A DNA stretch of 64,000 bases from Actinomadura rudentiformis. GTDB lineage: Bacteria; Actinomycetota; Actinomycetes; Streptosporangiales; Streptosporangiaceae. The first letter of the stretch is position 1, and every line of letters starts with the position of its first letter. A program made the translations under genes and the position numbers. Location: the NCBI RefSeq assembly GCF_008923185.1, contig NZ_WBMT01000001.1, positions 682,001 through 746,000 on the forward strand, written 5' to 3'. The notes under the pieces are model-generated. The model was given only the letters and a program-made list of their open reading frames with translations, did no database searches and had not been told where the DNA came from. Below are positions 43,028 through 51,157 of this stretch, in pieces.

Positions 43028-43056
43028 ACATAGGCGTCTGCGTTGCAGCCGTCAAT
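43028..43056 (-). promoter_or_regulatory. Housekeeping-type promoter of livJGFHM with overlapping dyads
   Basis: On the minus strand: -35 TTGACG (43051-43056), 17-nt spacer, -10 TATGTT (43028-43033), giving a leader of ~39 nt to livJ. The spacer and flank contain CTGC-GTT-GCAG (43039-43049) and GTTGCAG...CTGCACAAC, possible GntR-type operator sequences. Confidence 0.7.
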
Positions 43057-43090
43057 AGTCTGCACAACGTCAACGTCAGTCCCAGGGACC

Positions 43091-44044
43091 TCACAGCTCC
43101 AGCGTCAGGCGCGGCCCGGCGGCCCGCGACACGCAGATCATCATCAGGTCGCCCGCGCCCCGTTCCTCCTCGGTGAGCACCGAGTCGCGATGGTCGGGCA
43201 CGCCGTCGAGCACGGCCGTCTCGCACGTGCCGCAGGTGCCCTCCTGGCAGGAGGACAGCACGGCGACGCCGGCGGACTCCAGGACCTCCAGAATGGAACG
43301 GTCAGCGGGGACCTTGAGCGTTCGGCCGCTGAGGGCGAGCTCGACCTCGAAGGCCTCCCGCGGCGCGGCCCCGGCCTCGGGTTTCGGCGTGAACCGTTCG
43401 ACCCTGAGCGAGCCGGGCGGCCAGTCGGCGCACCGCCGCTCCACCTCGGCCAGCAACGCCTCGGGGCCGCAGCAGTACACCAGGGTGTCCGCACGGGGCT
43501 CGCCGAGCAGGCCGTCGAGATCGAGGAGACCGGTCTCGTCCTGCGGGGACGTCTGCACCCGCTCGCCGTGCCGTTCCAGCTCGGCCAGGAACGCCATCGA
43601 GGAGCGCCGCCGGCCGCCGTAGACGAGCCGCCAGTCGGCCCCCGCTGCCTGTGCCGCCGCGATCATGGGCAGGATCGGCGTGATCCCGATCCCGCCCGCG
43701 ATGAAGAGGCACCGTGGGCGCGACGGCGTGAACGCGAAATGGTTGCGCGGCCCGCGCACGGTCAGCCGGTCGCCTTCGGCGAGCTTGTCGTGGACGTGGG
43801 CCGATCCGCCGCGGCCGTCCTGCTCCCGCAGCACCGCCACACGCCAGCCGTGCGGGTCGTCCGGATCTCCGCAGAGGGAGTACTGCCTGACCAAGCCGTC
43901 GCCGAGGACGAGCTCGATGTGCGCACCGGGCTCCCACGGTGGCAGCGGCCCACCGTCCGGAGCCCGCAGCGTCAGCCCTGCCACGTCGTCGGCGAGGGCC
44001 TCCTTGCGCGTCACGACGACCGTGGTCTCGGATTCGGGGATCAC
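43091..44044 (-). CDS. Ferredoxin-NAD(P)H reductase component of Rieske oxygenase (PDR/VanB type)
   Basis: 317-residue phthalate-dioxygenase-reductase-like protein with FMN/FAD domain (QYSLCGDPDD), NAD(P)H domain (LFIAGGIGITPILPMI, VYCCGPEALL) and C-terminal plant-type 2Fe-2S domain (SSCQEGTCGTCETAVLDG plus a distal Cys, MMICVSRA). It passes electrons to the oxygenase encoded upstream. GTG 44044 overlaps the stop of the 55-residue gene. Confidence 0.92.
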   Translation of the reverse strand: MIPESETTVVVTRKEALADDVAGLTLRAPDGGPLPPWEPGAHIELVLGDGLVRQYSLCGDPDDPHGWRVAVLREQDGRGGSAHVHDKLAEGDRLTVRGPRNHFAFTPSRPRCLFIAGGIGITPILPMIAAAQAAGADWRLVYGGRRRSSMAFLAELERHGERVQTSPQDETGLLDLDGLLGEPRADTLVYCCGPEALLAEVERRCADWPPGSLRVERFTPKPEAGAAPREAFEVELALSGRTLKVPADRSILEVLESAGVAVLSSCQEGTCGTCETAVLDGVPDHRDSVLTEEERGAGDLMMICVSRAAGPRLTLEL

Positions 44045-44208
44045 CGCTGCTCCGCCTCGTGGTCGGGATGGGAGAGCAGCCACTGCCAGATCCCCACGGG
44101 ATCCTCGGCCCGGTGCTCGGCCCCGCAGTGGCAGATGCCGACCAGCACGTCCGAGCCGGGTTCCCAGATGACCCGCAGCCGGGTGGTGGTCGACGTCACG
44201 ACGCTCAT
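44041..44208 (-). CDS. Small 55-residue protein between oxygenase and reductase
   Basis: Starts with ATG 44208 overlapping the oxygenase stop (ATGA) and ends overlapping the reductase start. It has a beta-rich first half (TTTRLRVIWEPGSDVLVGI) and a possible metal site made of Cys26, Cys28, His32, His47 and His50. I recognise no family. Its position suggests an accessory protein or stabiliser of the Rieske oxygenase; this is inference. The two-sided coupling argues that it is a real gene. Confidence 0.72.
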   Translation of the reverse strand: MSVVTSTTTRLRVIWEPGSDVLVGICHCGAEHRAEDPVGIWQWLLSHPDHEAEQR

Positions 44209-45227
44209 GCGCCCGTCATCCGGCGCAGGAGGCGGCGGGCGGCCAGTCCGCCGGTGTCGATGTTGATGCTCAGCTCCTGGTAGCCCTCGGGCTCCCCGGC
44301 GATGACCTTCTCCAGGACGTTCAGGGCCTCGACGTCCTGGAGGACGACCGTGCGGTTGCTCTCGGCGAGGAACGCGGAGACGCCCTCGTCGTCCAGGGCG
44401 AAGTCGCGGGCCACCATCCAGAAGTCGTGGGTGCTCGTCTCGGTCTCCGGGGTGATCGCGTACACGATCTCGGCGTGGCAGGCGGCCGGGTCGTCGGCGT
44501 CGGGCCCCGGCTCCACCCCGGTGGGCGCGATGCGGCTGTGCAGCAGGTAGAGGCACGGCGGGTGGTACTCGATGTCCTGCCACCGGTCGATGCGTCCCTT
44601 GATCCCGGTCGAGTCCGCGTAGAACGAGGGGCACTCCACGTCCTTCATCCGGCGGCTGACGTAGACCACCCCGGCCTCGTCGTCGACCTCCGTGGTGATC
44701 GGCGTCTGCGCCACCTCGGGCGTGCCGATGTAACCGGCGTGCAGATACGTTTCATGGGACAGGTCGAGCAGGTTGTCGATGAGCAGCTCATGCCGTGCGG
44801 CCAGCGGCTCCATGCCGCGCACGGTGACCCAGCCGTCCATCGCCAGCCACGGCGCGCGCGGGATGGCCGCCTGATCCGCCTTGCCCGGATCGCCGATCCA
44901 CACCCACACCAGCGAGTCCTGCTCGACCACGGGGTAAGCGGGCACCCGCGCGGTGCGCGGGATGCGGACCTGGCCCGGGACGGCGACGCAGGCGCCGTCG
45001 GGAGCGTAGGTGAAGCCGTGATAGCCGCAGATGATCTGGTCGCCGTCGCGGACGCTCTCCGAGAGCGGGAAGCGGCGGTGGACGCACCGGTCGGCCAGGG
45101 CCACCGGGTCCCCGGCACCGGTCCGGTAGAAGACGATCGGCTCGCCGCAGATGGTCCTGGCCAGCAGGCCGTCGCCGACTTCCTCGCCGTAAGCGGCGAC
45201 GTACCACTGATTGGTTGCAAATCCCAT
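44205..45227 (-). CDS. Rieske non-haem iron oxygenase, VanA-like
   Basis: 340-residue oxygenase alpha subunit. Rieske cluster motif CVHRRFPLS...CGYHG (CxH-x-CxxH, res ~47-69), and mononuclear iron region DNLLDLSHETYLHAGYIG (D..H....H). Length and motifs match vanillate O-demethylase/aryl O-demethylase-type oxygenases. ATG 45227 (MGFATNQWYVAAYGEEVG) is chosen; the frame continues upstream through the operator without similarity. It leads the operon oxygenase-55aa-reductase. The substrate is probably a methoxylated or carboxylated aromatic. Confidence 0.9.
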   Translation of the reverse strand: MGFATNQWYVAAYGEEVGDGLLARTICGEPIVFYRTGAGDPVALADRCVHRRFPLSESVRDGDQIICGYHGFTYAPDGACVAVPGQVRIPRTARVPAYPVVEQDSLVWVWIGDPGKADQAAIPRAPWLAMDGWVTVRGMEPLAARHELLIDNLLDLSHETYLHAGYIGTPEVAQTPITTEVDDEAGVVYVSRRMKDVECPSFYADSTGIKGRIDRWQDIEYHPPCLYLLHSRIAPTGVEPGPDADDPAACHAEIVYAITPETETSTHDFWMVARDFALDDEGVSAFLAESNRTVVLQDVEALNVLEKVIAGEPEGYQELSINIDTGGLAARRLLRRMTGA

Positions 45228-45269
45228 GTGCCGACCATCGCCCGGGCCACGCGAGCCTCGCCACGCGAG

Positions 45270-45284
45270 TTCCATCTGATGGAA
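45270..45284. promoter_or_regulatory. IclR-type operator before the oxygenase operon
   Basis: Perfect palindrome TTCCAT-CTG-ATGGAA, 43 bp upstream of the oxygenase ATG. It has the same TTCC-N7-GGAA frame as the two pca-region operators, and an IclR gene lies immediately upstream. Confidence 0.7.
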
Positions 45285-45301
45285 AGCGTGTGTGATCGCG
45301 T

Positions 45302-46099
45302 TCACAGGTCGGGACGTTCAACGCTCCCGCGCACCGCGGAACTCGGTGTCCGCGCCGCGCGCGGCGAGCCCAGCGACCGCGAGATGCCACGGGCGGCGGC
45401 GCGTACCGCGGGCACCAGGACCCGCCAGTCGTACCCGTGGGAGGGGACCACGACCGAGACCGCCGCCTCGACCTTGTCGGCGGGGCCGAACACGGGGGCG
45501 GCGACCGAGAGCGCGATCGTCTCCACCTGGCCGTCGCTGATGGCGACGCCCGTGCGGCGCACCTCGGCCAGCGTCCGGCGCAGCTCGGTGCCGGACACGA
45601 TGGTGTTGGCGGTGTACCGGCGCAGCGGACCGCGGATCGCACGCTCCTGCAGCTCGGTCTCCGCATGGGCGAGCAGTGCCAGCCCGACTCCGGTCGCGTG
45701 GGCGGGCCATCGCCCGCCCACGCGGGTGAAGACGTGGACCGCGTCGCGGCCCGCGATCCGTTCGACGTAGACGACCTCCAGCCCGTCCAGGACGGCGAGC
45801 TGGACGTTCTGGTGGGTCGCCTCGTACAGGTCCTCCAGGTACGGCATCGCGGCCTCGCGCAGGCCCAGGCCGCGCGGGGCCAGCGCCGCGACCTCCCAGA
45901 GACGCAGGCCGATGCGGTACGTGCCGTGCTCATCGCGTTCCACGGCGCCCCACTGGGCGAGCTCGCCGAGCAGCCGGTGCACGGTCGGGGCCGGCAGGCC
46001 GGTCTGGTGGCTGATCGCGGACAGGGTCAGCGCGGGACGCTCGGGTGAGAACGCCGCCAGGATGCTGAGGACGCGAGAGGTGACGGAGCCGCGGCTCAC
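45302..46099 (-). CDS. IclR-family regulator of the oxygenase cluster
   Basis: 265 residues: winged helix (LSAISHQTGLPAPTVHRLLGELAQWGAVE, in two parts, res ~25-53) and effector domain (LYEATHQNVQLAVLDGLEVVYVERIAG, HATGVGLALLAHAE). It is closely built like the pca IclR protein of this window. GTG 46099 begins two bases after the esterase stop, so it is probably cotranscribed with the esterase; the operator lies downstream before the oxygenase gene. Confidence 0.9.
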   Translation of the reverse strand: MSRGSVTSRVLSILAAFSPERPALTLSAISHQTGLPAPTVHRLLGELAQWGAVERDEHGTYRIGLRLWEVAALAPRGLGLREAAMPYLEDLYEATHQNVQLAVLDGLEVVYVERIAGRDAVHVFTRVGGRWPAHATGVGLALLAHAETELQERAIRGPLRRYTANTIVSGTELRRTLAEVRRTGVAISDGQVETIALSVAAPVFGPADKVEAAVSVVVPSHGYDWRVLVPAVRAAARGISRSLGSPRAARTPSSAVRGSVERPDL

Positions 46100-46101
46100 C
46101 G

Positions 46102-47592
46102 CTACTCCAGCGGATCGAAGCGATGGGCGGCCCAGACCCGGCGGGACAGGGCCTGCGGGTCGCGCACGTCCTTGGTGAAGGTGTCGAAGACGTGGGTGAT
46201 GGCGCCAGCCGGGTTGTAGGCGGGCCATCCCGGGTCACCGGTCGTGGCGAACGCGGTCCACGCGGCCCTGAACTGCGCGGAGAGCTCGACCGCCTCGTCC
46301 GGGACCGGTTCTCCGATCACCAGCTCCGCGACGCCCTTGTCGAGGGTGCCGAACGTGAGGGGGACGTCGAGGGCGTGGCAGGCGCGCAACATCCCCTTCA
46401 GGCCGGGGGAAGGCCAGGCCAGCTCGTAGGCGAAGGTCTTGCCCCCCGCGGCGGCGTGGGCGTCGGCGAGATGCGCGCTCGGCATGCGGAAGAGCCAGTC
46501 CGACAACACCAGGCTGTAGAGGTCCTCGGCCGGGGTGTGGCGGTGCGCGGCCCGGTAGGCGGCGGCGCCGCCCGGCGGGGCCAGATGCTTCATGATCTTG
46601 GTGACATGGCCGTCCCCGAGGGTGCCGAACCGCCCGGCGAGCGCCAGGAACAACCGGAACTCGTCACGGTTGAAGCCGACGATCAGCTCCAGGTCGCGCC
46701 CGGCTCCGTCCGCGAGGGCCCGCCACGGCGTGGTGGGCAGCACCTCGCCGTCCACGACGGGCGAGTACGGCGTGGGCGTGCTCGCGATCGGGCCCCACGT
46801 GGGGTGGTCGTCCTGCAGCTTGGCCGTCATCGCCTCCGCCGCCGCGACCAGCACCTCGGGGGAGACGTCCGCGAGATCCGCGACGGTGGGGCCACAGCCG
46901 ACCTCCGCGGTGATCGCCGTGCTGAGCCGGTGCGCGAACTCCGGTGCGAAGTACGTGCCGGGCACGCTCTGCGCGATCGCCCTGCGGAACAGCCCGCGGG
47001 CGGCCGGCATCGCCAGCAGGGCCGCGATCGAGCCCGCCCCGGCCGACTCGCCGAAGACCGTGACCCGCCCGGGGTCGCCGCCGAACACGGCGATGTTGTC
47101 CTGGACCCAGCGCAACGCCGCGATCTGGTCGAGCAGGCCCCGGTTCGCGGGCGCGCCCTCGACCCAGCCGAAGCCCTCCATCCCGACCCGGTAGTTGAAC
47201 GTCACCACGACCACGCCTTCGGCGGCGAGCGTGGCGCCGTCGTACTCGGGCTGGGACGAGGTCCCGACGAGGTAGGCGCCGCCGTGCACCCACACCATGA
47301 CCGGGAGCCCCGAGCCGCCGTGGTCGGGCGTCCAGACGTTCACCGTCAGGCAGTCCAGCCCCTCGGCGGGAGTCCAGCCGGGAAATCCGGGCACCATGGC
47401 TGCCTGCGGAGCACGGGGACCGAACGCGACGGCCTCGCGCGTCCCGTCCCAGGAGGCGGCCGGGACCGGCGCGGCCAGCCGGTTGCGGCCGAAGGGCTCG
47501 GCCGCGTACGGCACGCCCTTGAAAACGGTGATCCCATCGTGCGCCCGGCCGCGGATCCGGCCCGTGGTGATCCTTGCCTCTGCTCCGGTCAC
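46102..47592 (-). CDS. Type-B carboxylesterase/lipase
   Basis: 496-residue alpha/beta hydrolase of the carboxylesterase type B family, without signal peptide. Oxyanion loop VWVHGGAYLVG, nucleophile GESAGAGSIAA, acid in FNRDEFRL, and catalytic His in ACHALDVPLTFG. Probably hydrolyses an ester substrate of the neighbouring catabolic route. GTG 47592 is chosen (VTGAEARITTGRIRG); GTG 47625 in frame lies in an inverted GC-rich repeat. Divergent from the cyclase gene. Confidence 0.9.
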   Translation of the reverse strand: MTGAEARITTGRIRGRAHDGITVFKGVPYAAEPFGRNRLAAPVPAASWDGTREAVAFGPRAPQAAMVPGFPGWTPAEGLDCLTVNVWTPDHGGSGLPVMVWVHGGAYLVGTSSQPEYDGATLAAEGVVVVTFNYRVGMEGFGWVEGAPANRGLLDQIAALRWVQDNIAVFGGDPGRVTVFGESAGAGSIAALLAMPAARGLFRRAIAQSVPGTYFAPEFAHRLSTAITAEVGCGPTVADLADVSPEVLVAAAEAMTAKLQDDHPTWGPIASTPTPYSPVVDGEVLPTTPWRALADGAGRDLELIVGFNRDEFRLFLALAGRFGTLGDGHVTKIMKHLAPPGGAAAYRAAHRHTPAEDLYSLVLSDWLFRMPSAHLADAHAAAGGKTFAYELAWPSPGLKGMLRACHALDVPLTFGTLDKGVAELVIGEPVPDEAVELSAQFRAAWTAFATTGDPGWPAYNPAGAITHVFDTFTKDVRDPQALSRRVWAAHRFDPLE

Positions 47593-47717
47593 GCTGCTCA
47601 GTAGAACACGGGCCCGCGGGAACACGGGTCACCCGGATACAGAGCGCAGCCCAACTTCCTGTGCACCTCTTATGCCGATACGTTCGGTTCACCGCGCGCC
47701 GTGCCAGGGGAGGAACG

Positions 47718-48506
47718 ATGTCCGTGCTCGCCGAACTGCTCAAGGCCCTCGCCGCCGGATCGGTGGAGGTGGTCGATCTGACCGCGCCGCTGTCGGAGTC
47801 GACGCCGATCCTGCAGCTGCCGGAGCCCTTCGCCAACACCGTCCCGTTCGCGCTGCGCGAGATCAGCCGGTACGACGACCGGGGCCCCGCCTGGTACTGG
47901 AACGACATTGTGACGGGCGAGCATGTCGGCACCCACTTCGACGCGCCCGTCCACTGGGTCACCGGGCGGGACGGGGAGGACGTCTCGCAGGTCGAGCCGC
48001 GCCGGCTGGTGGCGCCGGCCGTGGTCCTGGACGCCTCGGCGGAGGCCGCCGCCGATCCCGACTTCGTGCTGGAGATCGACCACGTGCGCGCATGGGAGAA
48101 GGTCAACGGGCCGCTGCCCGACGGCGGATGGTTGTTCTACCGGACGGGCTGGGACGCCCGTTCCGCCGACGCCGCCGCGTTCCTCAACGCCGACGAGACC
48201 GGACCGCACTCGCCCGGAGTCTCCGCCGAGTGCGCCCGCTGGCTCGCCGAGGAGACGCCGATCATCGGGATCGGGGTTGAGACCGTCGGCACCGACGCCG
48301 GGGCGGCCCACGGGTTCGAGCCGCCGTTCCCCTGCCACTCCTACTTCCTCGGCGCCGGCAAGTACGGCCTCACCCAGCTGCAGAACCTGGCGCGCCTCCC
48401 GGTGCGCGGCGCGGTCGTGCTGGCGGCGCCTCTGCCCATCGTGGGCGGCTCCGGCAGCCCGGCCCGCGTGCTCGCCCTGGTCGAACGAGACGTCGTCGAA
48501 CGATGA
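47718..48506 (+). CDS. Cyclase-family metal-dependent hydrolase
   Basis: 262 residues, kynurenine-formamidase-like/'cyclase' family. The metal site EHVGTHFDAPVHW (HxGTHxDxPxH) is intact, followed by WLFYRTGWD and the second conserved region GVETVGTDAG. The family opens lactones, amides or formamides. AGGGGAGG precedes ATG 47718. Its end overlaps the ThDP enzyme start by 4 bp. Confidence 0.9.
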   Translation: MSVLAELLKALAAGSVEVVDLTAPLSESTPILQLPEPFANTVPFALREISRYDDRGPAWYWNDIVTGEHVGTHFDAPVHWVTGRDGEDVSQVEPRRLVAPAVVLDASAEAAADPDFVLEIDHVRAWEKVNGPLPDGGWLFYRTGWDARSADAAAFLNADETGPHSPGVSAECARWLAEETPIIGIGVETVGTDAGAAHGFEPPFPCHSYFLGAGKYGLTQLQNLARLPVRGAVVLAAPLPIVGGSGSPARVLALVERDVVER

Positions 48507-50167
48507 ACGTCGCTGAGGCCGTGGGGACCGCCCTGACCCGGCTCGGCGTCGAGACCGTCTTCGGCGTCGTCGGCAGCGGCAATTTCCACGTCACCAACGC
48601 CCTGGCCGCGGGCGGCGCCACGTTCGTCGCGGCGCGGCACGAGGGCGGCGCCGCCACCATGGCGGACGCCTACGCGCGGGTCAGCGGCGGGCTGGGCGTG
48701 GTGTCGGTGCACCAGGGCCCCGGGCTGACCAACGCGATCACGGGCATCGCCGAGGCCGCCAAGAGCCGCACGCCGCTGCTGGTGCTGGCCGGCGAGGTGG
48801 CCGCCTCGGCCGTGCGGTCCAACTTCCGCGTCGACCAGTCCGCGATCGCGACGGCGGTCGGCGCGGTCGCCGAACGCGTCCACTCGCCGGAGACGGCGCT
48901 GGCCGACGTCGCCCGCGCCTGCCGCACCGCCGTGGCCCAGCGCCGGACCGTCCTGCTCGGCCTGCCGCTCGACGTCCAGGCCGCCGAGCACCCCGGTCCC
49001 GTCGTCATCCCGGCGAACAAGCCGCTCGCCGCGCCCGTGCCGCCGCTCCCGGTCCCGGCGCCTGCCGCGATCGCCCGGCTGGCCGACGCGCTGGCGGCGG
49101 CCGAGCGGCCGGTGTTCATCGCCGGGCGCGGCGCACGGCTGTCGTCCGCGGCCGAGCCGCTCCGCGAACTGGGCGAGCGCTGCGGCGCCCTCCTGGCGAC
49201 CTCCGCCGTCGCCCGCGGGCTCTTCGGCGGCGACCCGTTCGACCTCGATGTCAGCGGCGGATTCGCCACGCCGGTCGCCGGCGAGCTGATCTGCGGTGCC
49301 GACCTGATCGTGGGCTGGGGCTGCTCGCTGAACATGTGGACCACACGGCACGGCTCGCTGGTCGGCGAGGGCGCCAAGGTCGTCCAGATCGACCTGGAGG
49401 CGGAGGCGCTGGGAGCCCACCGGCCGGTCGACCTCAGCCTGATCGGGGACGTGGCCGAGACGGCACGGCTGGCCGACGCCGAGCTCGCCGCGCGCGGCCA
49501 TGCCTCGGCCGGCTACCGGTCGGCCGAGGTGGCCAAGCGGCTCACGTACGAGGGGCGCTGGCGCGACCAGGCCTACACGGACGAATCGGACGGCGAGCAC
49601 ATCGACCCGCGGACGCTGTCGATCGCCCTGGACGACCTGCTGCCGGAGGAGCGCACGGTCGCCGTCGACTCGGGCAACTTCATGGGATACCCGGCGATGT
49701 TCCTCGCCGTCCCGGACGCCGACGGCCTGGTGTTCACGCAGGCGTTCCAGTCCATCGGCCTCGGCCTGGCGACCGCGATCGGCGCGGCGGTCGCAAGGCC
49801 CGACCGGCTGACCGTCGCGGCCCTCGGGGACGGCGGCGCGCTGATGGCGATCGCCGAGCTGGAGACCGCCGTCCGGCTCGGGCTGGGCCTGCTCGTGTTG
49901 ATCTACGACGACGAGGCGTACGGAGCGGAGGTGCACCACTTCGGGCCGGACGGGCATGCGCTCGACACTGTGACCTTCCCGCCCGCCGACCTCGCTGCGA
50001 TCGCGCGCGGCTTCGGCTGCGCCGCCGTCACCGTCCGCGACCGGGACGGCCTCGCGGCCGTCGAGGCGTGGCTGGCCGGGCCGCGCGACCGGCCGATGGT
50101 CGTCGACGCGAAGGTGACGCGGCACCGGGCCGCCTGGTGGCTGGAAGAGGCCTTCCGCGGTCATTGA
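48503..50167 (+). CDS. ThDP-dependent enzyme (acetolactate synthase/benzoylformate decarboxylase-like)
   Basis: 554 residues in the three-domain ThDP fold. Catalytic Glu in ARHEGGAATMADAYAR (~res 48), central domain ~190-330, and cofactor motif GDGGALMAIAELETA followed by LIYDDEAYG where the usual Asn-Asn is Asp-Asp. It may decarboxylate or ligate a 2-oxo acid made in the pathway; sequence alone does not decide. It is coupled to the cyclase gene (ATGA). Confidence 0.85.
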   Translation: MNVAEAVGTALTRLGVETVFGVVGSGNFHVTNALAAGGATFVAARHEGGAATMADAYARVSGGLGVVSVHQGPGLTNAITGIAEAAKSRTPLLVLAGEVAASAVRSNFRVDQSAIATAVGAVAERVHSPETALADVARACRTAVAQRRTVLLGLPLDVQAAEHPGPVVIPANKPLAAPVPPLPVPAPAAIARLADALAAAERPVFIAGRGARLSSAAEPLRELGERCGALLATSAVARGLFGGDPFDLDVSGGFATPVAGELICGADLIVGWGCSLNMWTTRHGSLVGEGAKVVQIDLEAEALGAHRPVDLSLIGDVAETARLADAELAARGHASAGYRSAEVAKRLTYEGRWRDQAYTDESDGEHIDPRTLSIALDDLLPEERTVAVDSGNFMGYPAMFLAVPDADGLVFTQAFQSIGLGLATAIGAAVARPDRLTVAALGDGGALMAIAELETAVRLGLGLLVLIYDDEAYGAEVHHFGPDGHALDTVTFPPADLAAIARGFGCAAVTVRDRDGLAAVEAWLAGPRDRPMVVDAKVTRHRAAWWLEEAFRGH

Positions 50168-50229
50168 GAGTCACCGCATACATGCCCTGGGTGATGGGAA
50201 TGATCGCCAGGGTGACATTGGCGCGACTT

Positions 50230-50245
50230 ACCGGTTGACCGGTTG
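50230..50245. repeat. Direct repeat ACCGGTTG x2 before glpF
   Basis: Two abutting copies of ACCGGTTG, ~70-85 bp upstream of the glpF start, followed by GTTCACGGAA. Probably part of the regulatory region; the 11-mer GACCGGTTGGT here is also present in the dehydrogenase operator at 11421. Confidence 0.45.
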
Positions 50246-50314
50246 GTCCGGGTTACTTACGTTCACGGAAGTTGTGCCTCATGTCACACCCGCCCGTTCA
50301 TCCGAGGAGAAGAG

Positions 50315-51142
50315 ATGGCGGAACGACTGAGATTCTCTCCGCTGGCCCGTGAGATGGCCGCCGAGTTCGCCGGAACGATGATCCTGATCCTCTTCGGGGT
50401 GGGGGTGGTGGCGCAGGTCGTCGCGGGTGGGATCGGTGACCACGACAGCATCGCCTGGGCATGGGGGATCGGCGTGGTCCTCGGTGTCTACGTCTCGGCC
50501 GCGATCAGCGGCGGGCACATCAACCCGGCCGTCACGTTCGCGCTCGCGGTGTTCAACCGGTTCTCCTGGCGCAAGGTCCTCCCGTACTGGTTCGCCCAGA
50601 CCTCCGGAGCCTTCATTGCCGCGCTGATCGTGCGCTGGAACTACACCGAGGTGCTGGCCAAGGCCGACCCCGGTCACACGATCAAGACCCAGGGCGTCTT
50701 CACCACCCTTCCCGGTAACGGAACGCTCCCCGTCAGCATGTGGGGCGGTTTCCGCGACCAGATCATCGGCACCGCCATCCTGCTGTTCGTGGTGATGGCC
50801 CTCACCGACCTGCGCAACCTGCCGCCGCTGTCCAACCTCACCCCGGTCGTCATCGGCCTGCTCGTCGTCGCCATCGGCATGGCGTGGGGGACCGACGCCG
50901 GCTACGCGATCAACCCGGCGCGCGACTTCGGGCCGCGGGTGGCGCAGTTCATCACCGGATACGGCGGCGCCTGGCGAGATCAATATGGTGATCTGTACTT
51001 CTGGGTGCCCATCATCGGCCCGCTCATCGGCGGTGTGATCGGGGCGGGGCTCTATCTCTTCCTCATCGGCCGGAACCTGCCTCCGGAGACCAAGCCGGAA
51101 AGCAAGCCCGAGACCAAGCCCGAGTACGACGTCCAGTCCTGA
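50315..51142 (+). CDS. glpF: Glycerol uptake facilitator (aquaglyceroporin)
   Basis: 275-residue MIP-family channel with six membrane segments and both pore motifs: GGHINPAVTF and YAINPARDFGPR, the Asp after the second NPA-type loop marking a glycerol facilitator. GAGGAGAAGAG precedes ATG 50315. The C-terminus carries a KPESKPETKPE tail from a 12-bp repeat. glpK follows after 15 bp; no glpD or GylR-type regulator is adjacent. Confidence 0.94.
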   Translation: MAERLRFSPLAREMAAEFAGTMILILFGVGVVAQVVAGGIGDHDSIAWAWGIGVVLGVYVSAAISGGHINPAVTFALAVFNRFSWRKVLPYWFAQTSGAFIAALIVRWNYTEVLAKADPGHTIKTQGVFTTLPGNGTLPVSMWGGFRDQIIGTAILLFVVMALTDLRNLPPLSNLTPVVIGLLVVAIGMAWGTDAGYAINPARDFGPRVAQFITGYGGAWRDQYGDLYFWVPIIGPLIGGVIGAGLYLFLIGRNLPPETKPESKPETKPEYDVQS

Positions 51143-51157
51143 CCACAGGAGAGACCG

